Below are positions 19,301 through 26,200 of a stretch of 37,181 nucleotides of DNA, piece after piece. The translations under genes and the position numbers were made by a program. This DNA is from Myxococcus llanfairpwllgwyngyllgogerychwyrndrobwllllantysiliogogogochensis (lineage in GTDB: Bacteria > Myxococcota > Myxococcia > Myxococcales > Myxococcaceae), in assembly GCF_006636215.1 (NCBI RefSeq), contig NZ_VIFM01000097.1:1-37181 (forward strand), given 5' to 3'. The notes under the pieces were generated by a model. The model saw only the letters and a program-made list of their open reading frames with translations, did no database searches and was not told the DNA's origin. Positions within the stretch are counted from its first letter, which is position 1, and the number at the start of each line of letters is the position of its first letter.

Positions 19301-20588
19301 CCTTGAGCGTCGCGTCCTCCACGAACTCCGTGGTGAAGCCGCCCACCTGGAGCTTGCGCTCCGTCTGCGCGTCGATGTGGATGCCCACTCCGTCCGCGTA
19401 GGTCATCAGCCGCGCGGCCAGGTTCACCACCTCGCCCAGCGCCGAGTAGCCCTTGCGCCAGGGCGAGCCCATGTCGCCGAAGTAGGCGTGCCCCGTGGCG
19501 ATACCAATCTGCAGCTCGCGCACGTACGGGAAGGACTCGCGCTCACGCAACAGCTTGCACGCCAGCCGGCTGGCGAGCACTTCCTTGTTCTGCTGCGCGG
19601 TGGGCGCGCCGAAGAGGACGTAGAGGACGTTGCCCTTGTCCGTGAAGTCCGTCATCAGCAGCACGCCGCCGTGGTGCGCGCTCTCTCGCTGGACGTGCTC
19701 GTAGAAGGCGTTCAGCTCGCGGGTGAAGCCCTCGATTTCCGACGGCGAATGGTCCGTCTTGAAGCGCAGGAAGAAGCAGGTGAGGTCTCGGAAGTCCCCG
19801 CCCAATTCCTGGTGCGCCGTGGTGATGCGGGTGAAGAGCACCGGGTGCAGCAGCAGCGCGCAGCGGCCCACCAGTTCTTCTCCACCGGGGGAGACGAACG
19901 TGGGCGGAGCCCGCGCCTCCAGCGGCACCGAGGGCTCCAGGCGGAAGGCGCCGTCGCGCTCCTCGCCCACCCGGGCCAGGTCCGGCAGGAGCGCCCACGC
20001 CTCGCGGCTCAGGAGGACCTCGCCCACGCGGGCCCGCTTCTCCGCGGCAACCGCCTGCTCCAGCGGGTGGCCCACGAGCGCCGGGTGCATCCACATGCCC
20101 GTCGTGCCCAGGACGATGCGGTGCGACTCCCCCACGCCGATGCCGATGCGCGACGACACGGCGAAGCGCTGTCCCAACAGCTCCAGCCGGGAGAAGCGCG
20201 CCAGCCGCCGCTGCACGTCCAGCGCGCACCGCGCCGCGCGTCCCACCGCCTCCGCGTCGCCCTCGCTCGCGGCGGGCTCGAAGCAGGCGAGGATGGAGTC
20301 TCCGGCGAACTGGTAGATGTCGCCGCCGTGCTCCTTCACGACGTCGATCATCTCCGTGTAGTAGCTCTCCAGGAGGCGCTGGAGCGCGTCGATGCCGCGA
20401 GGCCCCTCGCCACTCAGCCCGACGACGATGGGCGTGAAGCCCGCGATGTCGAGCACCAGGATGGCGCCGCGCACCGACTCCACCGGAGGCAGCGCGTGCG
20501 CCTCCGTGTCCTCCAGGCGGCGCAGCAGCGCGCCAGGGATGTAGGGCCGCAGGGAGGAGAGGACGAGGTCGATGTCCGCCGACGACAT
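16308..20588 (-). CDS. Soluble-adenylyl-cyclase-like protein: tandem cyclase domains, NTPase, TPR-like tail
   Basis: 1,426 residues. Domains in order: cyclase domain 1 (about 40-220), with LVLDIAGFTP (Asp47) and GGDIYQFAGDSILACF (Asp97) as the two metal sites; cyclase domain 2 (about 262-440), with DFTDKGNVLYVLFGAP (Lys318) and YSALGEVVNLAARLM (Asn389, Arg393, the N-x3-R transition-state pair); a STAND/AAA-type NTPase (about 455-780), with Walker A SGEAGIGKS at 484-492 and Walker B LLLFFEDLHWAD; then a helical TPR-like tail to the end. This is the layout of mammalian soluble adenylyl cyclase. The residue matching the Lys just before F-A-G-D in that enzyme is Gln93 here. It probably makes cAMP in the cytosol. 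The gene starts 7 bp after the 4-TM protein's stop, so they form an operon. Confidence 0.9.
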   Translation of the reverse strand: MSSADIDLVLSSLRPYIPGALLRRLEDTEAHALPPVESVRGAILVLDIAGFTPIVVGLSGEGPRGIDALQRLLESYYTEMIDVVKEHGGDIYQFAGDSILACFEPAASEGDAEAVGRAARCALDVQRRLARFSRLELLGQRFAVSSRIGIGVGESHRIVLGTTGMWMHPALVGHPLEQAVAAEKRARVGEVLLSREAWALLPDLARVGEERDGAFRLEPSVPLEARAPPTFVSPGGEELVGRCALLLHPVLFTRITTAHQELGGDFRDLTCFFLRFKTDHSPSEIEGFTRELNAFYEHVQRESAHHGGVLLMTDFTDKGNVLYVLFGAPTAQQNKEVLASRLACKLLRERESFPYVRELQIGIATGHAYFGDMGSPWRKGYSALGEVVNLAARLMTYADGVGIHIDAQTERKLQVGGFTTEFVEDATLKGVSRAVPVYQLKGEVRRSLFIKGRGGIVGRGRELGQLHAAVEESLSGSGRLCVVSGEAGIGKSRLGAKVVEEAESRGARSLYGICYSYEMFTPFFPWKEVLVQLFGLHEGDDVDAQLARLRQGFDGLEDAGPEWIPVMAALLGLSVEEDAATVGLDARHKNQKVFQIIFQLLEKHARKTPLLLFFEDLHWADNISVDLIEYVAARLAPLRLTLLVTMRPGEQLRNVRDDMPGLCRLDLSSLEDEDTRALLRVHLRMEPPDTALEDVLLSKVQGNPFFAESIVQGLVEGGYLGPVSPGASRRELKRSLQTLVLPDSIQDVVLARIDLLSETEKLVVKVASVIGRIFTLDAVAALAPGSVSRQRIREAIDTLTHLGLILLEVEEPYTCIFKHIVIRDAAYNTLMVSSREDLHRRLARFLEARAGENTAASAGILAFHFLAGNDEVKGLEYTLMAARGARGQYANDDALHHYNRAIEILAGTVELDPDEVLLKTRRVMQELAETLLQAGNYAGAIHMFEQCLADEELVSRRAELHLGLGRAHQEKGESKRAIQELERAMELMGHRTPGSLPALVVRTLLAFGLHLLYALFPWLARPLGSRLPLYLKQLTTLISLIKIYYFKDIAKLTWATMVATIMAERSRGERGLSLASSYYGSLLFGSGFLGLSKRWCLRALDYARRARDPSAEGIALSRLATLSVFSNDLAQATQYAEQAMSLLRQVRDMWEVQTGLMMLGSSQFLASRFEGAERAFVEMGKMGEELHALMHQGWAHSWIPMCRYLRGEGEVGELCAELEQGLRISIEVQDLANQCASLNHLVNVTVREHQVEEAGLMAVRADEALWRYHVLVPFLHIGLVDAAEGALFALEQGAVAVPQETLWAIIRRCLFKARLLGRRYPYLKGPAMRVTARALALKKGGKAAESLFLRAIAFLEDTPNRWETGVAYHDAAVALPHRRVEFLARARDIFQSIGAQAELRRLDRLEAELGLTPPAPVEAPRAVALR

Positions 20589-20595
20589 GCCGCCC

Positions 20596-20997
20596 TCAGC
20601 CCAACGTCCGGTAGCGAATCCACATCGCGACCACGCCCACGACGGCGTAGAAGAACGTCTCGATGGTCTCCGACAGCGGCTGCGCCCTTCTCAGCGCGCC
20701 CCACGCGTGGACCACCACCATCGCCACGCACACCCAGCCGATGAGCTCGAACAGCGCCGGCTGACTCCGCGGGTCCGGGATGTAGCGCACCACCGTGAGG
20801 ATGATGGCCAGCGCCACCCCTCCCAGACAGCGGCCGAAATACACCGTCAGGTCCGTGTTCCCCTGCACCGGCGCCCAGCCGAACCACCGGGACCAGCGCA
20901 GCGGCATCAGCAACAACGGCAGCGCGAACACCAGCAGGAAGAACGTCGTCGAGACGGCGAGGAACCAGCTGGCGAGTGGGTATTCGGCGCTGATCAT
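20596..20997 (-). CDS. Small four-span membrane protein, co-transcribed with the cyclase
   Basis: 133 residues with four hydrophobic segments: about 8-32 (LASWFLAVSTTFFLLVFALP), 53-70 (GGVALAIILTVV), 80-98 (LFELIGWVCVAMVVVHAW) and 110-128 (TIETFFYAVVGVVAMW). It looks like a compact inner-membrane protein; I do not recognise a named family. It sits just upstream of the cyclase gene with only 7 bp between stop and start, so the two are almost certainly one transcript. The soluble cyclase may depend on it for membrane recruitment or input; that is inference from gene order alone. Confidence 0.75.
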   Translation of the reverse strand: MISAEYPLASWFLAVSTTFFLLVFALPLLLMPLRWSRWFGWAPVQGNTDLTVYFGRCLGGVALAIILTVVRYIPDPRSQPALFELIGWVCVAMVVVHAWGALRRAQPLSETIETFFYAVVGVVAMWIRYRTLG

Positions 20998-21078
20998 GTC
21001 GACAGCCGTCCATCCTAGTCGTTTTTCCCCCGGCTTCGAGTGCCCTCGATCAAACCAAGCAATCCTGGCTTTTCTCGC

Positions 21079-21654
21079 TCAGGGAGCGAGGGGCCGGGCG
21101 GGCTCACGGACGGAGGCGCGGATGAACTCGGCGACGCGCTCCAGGGAGTCGGTGCGCTCCAGCTCCGAGGAGAAGCGGCGGAACGCCTCCGGGGGGCCGA
21201 AGAGGATGATGGGCTTGCCGTAGCGCAGGCACAGCGCGGCCTCGGAGGCGGTGCCGGCGCCCCCCGGCAGGGCCACGAGGGCGTGGGGGGTGAGCACGTT
21301 GATGTGGTTGCGGCTGAGCGGGTCCGTCCCCTGCACTCCGCTGAGGGGCAGGTGGGTGTAGATGGCCAGCTCCACCCCCGGGTTGGGGTAGCCGGAGCGC
21401 GGCACGTAGTCGCCGTCCTTCACGGTGCCGGGGACGATGCCAATGGAGATTCCGCGCCGACCCACCACCTGGACGAAGGCATCCGCGGCCGCCCGCATGA
21501 CGCCGCTGCCGGCGCCGGTGAGCAGGTCGAACCCCGCCTCGGCGATCCACCGTGCCAGGGGAATGACACGCTCCAGGTGCTCTTCCTGGCCTGATCCGAA
21601 GACCCCGATGATCCGCCGTTCCCTTCGCATGGATGCCCACTCCTTCCCGGACAT
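21079..21654 (-). CDS. LOG/SLOG-like Rossmann protein (TIGR00725-type, possible lysine-decarboxylase-like)
   Basis: About 191 residues with a nucleotide-binding Rossmann fold of the SLOG/LOG group. Visible motifs are IIGVFGSGQEEHLERV at the start, AGFDLLTGAGSGVMRAAADAF (the G-G/A-x-x-G-x-M segment), and VLTPHALVALPGGAGTASEAAL, which carries the PGG-x-GT-x-x-E motif used by LOG proteins to bind nucleotide phosphate. LOG enzymes release cytokinin bases from nucleotides, but this TIGR00725 branch is of uncertain function and its members should not be called lysine decarboxylases. ATG 21654 has GGGAGG 9 bases upstream. ATG 21630 (MRRERRIIG) also has a GGAG and is the alternative. Confidence 0.82.
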   Translation of the reverse strand: MSGKEWASMRRERRIIGVFGSGQEEHLERVIPLARWIAEAGFDLLTGAGSGVMRAAADAFVQVVGRRGISIGIVPGTVKDGDYVPRSGYPNPGVELAIYTHLPLSGVQGTDPLSRNHINVLTPHALVALPGGAGTASEAALCLRYGKPIILFGPPEAFRRFSSELERTDSLERVAEFIRASVREPARPLAP

Positions 21655-21887
21655 GTGACCGGCCCTCCCGGAAGCTTCTTCCATGTGCGTCCGACGCACC
21701 CGGCGCAACCGTTCAGTGCCGCACAGAGGGGGCGTCGGCCGTTCACCGACGGAAGGATCCACCCTCGGACAGAGACCGAAATGACACTTGCAGGACGGCG
21801 CGCGCGGCGGGGTGTGACTCCCCCGGGGGCCCTCCACCTGTCAGACCCCCTCCCTACCCTCCTTCACGTCAAGCCTGGAGGTCGGCC

Positions 21888-22193
21888 TTGTTCGACACCT
21901 GTGGTGGATGTGAGCGGCGCGGTGGCCCCGGTGAAATCTTCGACTGGTGCGCCAACTGTGAGCTGTCCTTGTGCCCCCGCTGCATGAAGCGGGGATGCTG
22001 CGACGCGCTACCCGCGGAGTCGGGGCGGGATGCTCCGTTGATGTTGCCGGACCCGCCGGAAGAGGAGGAGGCCCCCTTGCCGGAGCACTTCGGCGGGCGG
22101 TGCTGCTCCAGCGCCCGCGCGGTGGCGTGCTCGTGTGCCTTCCACTGGGTCTGTGAGCGACACGGGGACCAGCACATCGGCACCCACGACTGA
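21888..22193 (+). CDS. Cys-rich, possibly zinc-binding small protein with TTG start
   Basis: 101 residues from a TTG at 21888 with a strong GGAGG 7 bases upstream; no ATG or GTG in this frame fits better. Cysteine pattern: CGGC near residue 4, WCANC near 22, LCPRCMKRGCC near 30-39, then an acidic Pro/Glu linker (LPDPPEEEEAPLP), then GGRCCSS, CSCAFHWVCERHGDQHIGTHD. Two Cys/His clusters joined by an acidic linker suggest two zinc-binding modules. I do not recognise a family. It precedes the sigma-54 activator by 114 bp on the same strand and may be part of the same unit. The composition and ribosome-binding site argue against chance. Confidence 0.62.
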   Translation: MFDTCGGCERRGGPGEIFDWCANCELSLCPRCMKRGCCDALPAESGRDAPLMLPDPPEEEEAPLPEHFGGRCCSSARAVACSCAFHWVCERHGDQHIGTHD

Positions 22194-22307
22194 AGCGACG
22201 GCGTGAGGGAAGAAAATCCCGGGCGTACGTTCAACCGTCGGCGGCACAGAGCCAACGGCGTCCCGAGCCTGGGGCGCGCGTGACGCAGGCTGACGGGGGA
22301 CTCGTCG

Positions 22308-23279
22308 ATGACCATGGTGCTGGGGCACGGACCGATTCACGTCCGGCTGATGGAGCTGGTCGCAGCCGCGGCGACAAACGACGCGGAGGTGCTCATCCAG
22401 GGACCGAGCGGCGTGGGCAAGGAGCTGTATGCGCGGCTCGTCCACGAGCAGAGCGTGCGGGCACCACATCCGTTCATCCCCGTCAATTGTGGCGCCCTGC
22501 CACCGGACCTCTTCGAGAACGAGCTGTTCGGCCACGTGGGCGGCGCCTTCACCGGCGCGAAGACGCGCAACCGGGGGCTGGTGGCGGAGGCGGAGCACGG
22601 CACCCTCTTCCTGGACGAGCTCGACGCCCTCCCCCTCTCCAGCCAGGTGAAGCTCTTGCGCCTCATCCAGCAGAAGGAATACCGGCCGCTGGGGGACTCA
22701 CGGCTGTATCACTCCGACGTGCGCATCATCGCCGCCACCAACACGGACCTGCTGGCGGCGGCCCAGGCGGGACACTTCCGCTTCGATTTGTTCTTCCGCC
22801 TGCGCGTGCTGCCCATCGACGTGCCCCCGCTGCGCGAGCGGCCCGAGGACATCCAGCCCCTGCTCGAGTACTACCTGCGGCGCTACGCGGACGAGTACGG
22901 CAAGGCCCCCGTCACCTTCACGGAGGCCGCGAGGCATCGCCTGATGACCTACGCGTGGCCCGGCAACATCCGCGAGTTGGAGAACTGCGCGCGCTACCTC
23001 CTGTGCACGCGCGCGGGCACCTGTGTCGACGAGGAGGACCTGCCCCTGCTGGCGGAGCCCGCGCCCACGGGACACCGCGAGCCGATGTCCGCGGTGTCCC
23101 GCGAGTCCTTCCAGGTGGCCAAGCGCCGCGTCGTGGAGGCCTTCGAGAAGGCCTGGCTGGAGGGCTCGCTCGTCGAGCACGGGGGCAACATCGCCGCCGC
23201 CGCGCGCGCCAGCGGCAAGCACCGCCGCGCCTTCTTCGAGCTGATGCGGCGGCACGGCCTCAAGGCCCACTCGCGCTGA
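22308..23279 (+). CDS. Stand-alone sigma-54-dependent transcription activator (PspF-like)
   Basis: 323 residues. The AAA+ domain fills most of it: Walker A GPSGVGKE at 32-39, the GAFTGA loop at 79-84 that contacts sigma-54, Walker B TLFLDELDAL at about 99-108, and FFRLRVLPIDVPPLRERPED. The C-terminus has a Fis-type helix-turn-helix (HGGNIAAAARASGKHRRAFF) for enhancer binding. There is no receiver, GAF or PAS domain at the N-terminus, so activity is probably set by a partner protein or by expression level, as for PspF. The family is abundant in myxobacteria. Its last 20 bases overlap the 3' end of the convergent kinase gene. Starts: ATG 22308, or ATG 22314 just inside. Confidence 0.92.
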   Translation: MTMVLGHGPIHVRLMELVAAAATNDAEVLIQGPSGVGKELYARLVHEQSVRAPHPFIPVNCGALPPDLFENELFGHVGGAFTGAKTRNRGLVAEAEHGTLFLDELDALPLSSQVKLLRLIQQKEYRPLGDSRLYHSDVRIIAATNTDLLAAAQAGHFRFDLFFRLRVLPIDVPPLRERPEDIQPLLEYYLRRYADEYGKAPVTFTEAARHRLMTYAWPGNIRELENCARYLLCTRAGTCVDEEDLPLLAEPAPTGHREPMSAVSRESFQVAKRRVVEAFEKAWLEGSLVEHGGNIAAAARASGKHRRAFFELMRRHGLKAHSR

Positions 23280-26200
23280 CGGGGACGCTCTCCTCCACGG
23301 GCCCCTCGCACGGCAGCTCCACGGTGAAGCGGGCCCCGGCGCCCAGCGTGCTCTCCGCGCGCACCTGCCCGCCCAGCGCCGCGACGATTTCCCGGACGAT
23401 GAAGAGGCCCAGGCCCAGGCCGCCGTACTCCCGCGAGGAGACGGCGCGCTCGAAGCGGCCGAAGATGTGGGGCAGTCGTTCGGCGGGAATGCCGATACCC
23501 TGGTCGACGATCTCCAGCCGCACGCGGCCTCCGGTCTCCTCCAGGTGGACCTCGATGGGCTGCCCCGCGCCGAACTTGAGCGCGTTGGCGAGCAGGTTCG
23601 TCACCACCTGCTCCAGCCGGACACGATCCCACCGGCCCATGCAGCCCGGGGCCAGGTCCAGCGACAGCGAGGACTGCGAGCGCTGGATGGCGTCGCCCAG
23701 CCCCTCCACCACGGCGCGCACCACGGCCTCCAGGTCCACGGTCTCCAGTTGCAGGTGCAGCCGCCCCGTCTGGATTCGGGAGACATCGAGCAGTTCGTCC
23801 ACCAGGTGCGCCAGCCGGCGCGTCTGGGCCTGGGTGGAGCGGGAGGCGCGCTGGACGGAGTCGCGCGTGGGCACCTCGCTGCGAGCGAGGCCCTGCACGG
23901 AGAGCTGCAACGCGGTGATGGGCGTGTAGAGCTCGTGCGCGGCGATGGAGAGGAACTCGTCGCGCAGGCGGATGGCATCCTGCGACTCGTGGTACAGCCG
24001 CGCGTTGTCCAGGGCGATGGCCGCGCGGCGCGCCAGGTCCTGCGCCAGCTCCAGGTCCCCGGGCCCATAGCGCTTCGTCGGCACCGAGGAGACCAGGGTG
24101 AGGACGCCCAGCAGCCGCTCCCGGGCGATGAGGGGCACCGCCATCAACGTCCGGGCCTTCAGCGCGCGGATGAGCGCGCAGTGCCGCGCGTCCCGACACA
24201 GGCGCGTCAGGAGTTCGTCGGTGAGCACCGGAATGAGCAGCGGCTCCTTCGTGCGAAGCACGGCGTTGGCGGGCTGCGACGAATCCCAATCCGGCGTGTA
24301 TGACGACTGAAGCTCCCGTGCGAGCCCCTCCGAGGCCGGGTCCGCGTGCGCGGTGGAGAGCCTGCGGATGGAGCCCGACGCATCCACCACGTCGATGGCG
24401 CACACGGTGGCCAGGAAGGGCACCGCCAGTCGAGCCAGCCGCTTGAGGGTGGCCTCGTAATCCAGCGACTCGGCGAGCACCACGCTGGATTCGGCCAGGA
24501 AGCGCACGGCCTCCTCGGCCCGCTTGCGCTCCTCGAAGAGGAGGCTGTTCTCCAGGGAGATGGCCATCTGCGAGGACAGCAATTGGAGCACCCGCACCCG
24601 GTCCGGGGTGAAGGCGTGCGTGGCCAGATTGTTCTCCAGGTACAGCACCCCCATGGTCCGCGCGTGGCGACGGATGGGCACCACCAGCGCGGACTTCACC
24701 CGCTGCCGCGCCACGTACGCATCCGTCACGAAGCGGCCCTGGTGCGCGGCGTCTCCCAGCACCACCGCGTCCCCCGTGCGCCAGGTGTGCCCGAGGAGAG
24801 ACTCCGGCACCAGCTCCGCGCCCGCGAGCGGGACGTGGAGCCGCGTCATCGGCTCACCCACGCCCCCCACTGCCTCCAGCATCGGCGTGCCCTGCTCCTC
24901 CAGCACCAGCGCGCCCCGCTGCGCCCCAGCGACCTCCAGGCACACCGCCATCAGCTTCTCCAGGAGCCGCTCCAACGCCACCTCACCGGACAGCGACTGC
25001 GCGGCCTTGAGGATGCTCAGCAGGTCGAGCGACGCGCCCCGGAAGTCGTCCCCCGTCGGCGTGACGGTCTGGTCCCAGATGCCGGGCTCCTGTATCTGGA
25101 CGTCCGGAAACTCCTCCTGGAGCGCGGCGACCACGGCCTTCGCCCCCCAGCGCGCATACCCCTCGCGCGCGGCCCGCAGGTACAGCGTGGCGATCCGCTT
25201 CCGGCCCAGCGCGCTGTACAGCCGTCCCGCGAGCACGTTCGCGAGCGCCTCATCCTGCGGGAAGCCTTCCTCCCGGGCCCGGTCGATGGCCTCGTCGAAC
25301 AGCTCCGCGGCCTCTGTGAAGCGCCCCTCCAGCCGGGCCCGCTCCGCCGACAGCATCAGGTGGCGGTGGCGGAAGTTCTCCGGGCAGTTCGTCGCCCAGT
25401 GCCGGAAGCGGTGCCACGTCTGCTCGACATACGCACGGCGCGCCTGTCGCTCCGCGTCGCTCCCAGCGTCCACACTGGCCGCCAGCACGAGCGCGCCGAA
25501 GAAGGCGTGCTCCGTGACGTTGAAGAGCGACTGCACGAAGCGAAGGTTCGGCTCGGCCGCGCGGAACATCTCCCGCGCGCCCGCGAGGTCCCCGAGCAGG
25601 TAGGACGTCTGGAGACGGAGGATGAAGAACTGACCGAGGATGGTCGGGTCGCCTTTCGACTGCTCCAGGAAGGTCGCCGTGTCGAACGTCGCGTCGTCAT
25701 AGCCTCCCCGCTCGCGCGTCCTCCCCTGGAGACACCGCACGGCCTGACGCAAGGCGAGCTGCGTGTCCGCCATGGCGCCCTGCCCGCTCTTGCGGTCGAA
25801 GGCCAGAGCCCCTTCGGCTTCCGCGTGGACGCGGTCCAGCTCCGTGCCCAGTCGCAGCCGGGTGAAGCTGATGCTGGCCAGGAGGTAGGCGACGTACTGC
25901 GGCTCGCCGCTCTCCAGGCCCGCGGCGAGTCCCCGACGCAGCAACGGCATCGACGAGCGCAGGGGCTCGCGCCAGTGCCGCATGTAGAAGAGGAAGGCGG
26001 CGAGGACGCGACACTCCTCACGCGGGTTGGCGAAGCGGCGGCTCAGCTCCATGCCCAGGTGACTGAAGGCGTGGCCCGCGGCGTAGTCGCCCCGTGACTC
26101 GCCATGGATGAGGCCGAAACACACGTAGGCGAAGGCCGAGTACACGCTGTTGCCGTGATTCAGCGTGAGGCCCAGCATCCGGGTGTAGATGAACGAGAAC

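Noticed and set aside
17763-20744. Long open frame on the plus strand, 993 codons, opposite the cyclase
   Set aside because: Composition is dominated by Arg, His, Gln, Val and Leu with no motifs. It is the antisense shadow that GC-rich third positions create opposite a real gene.
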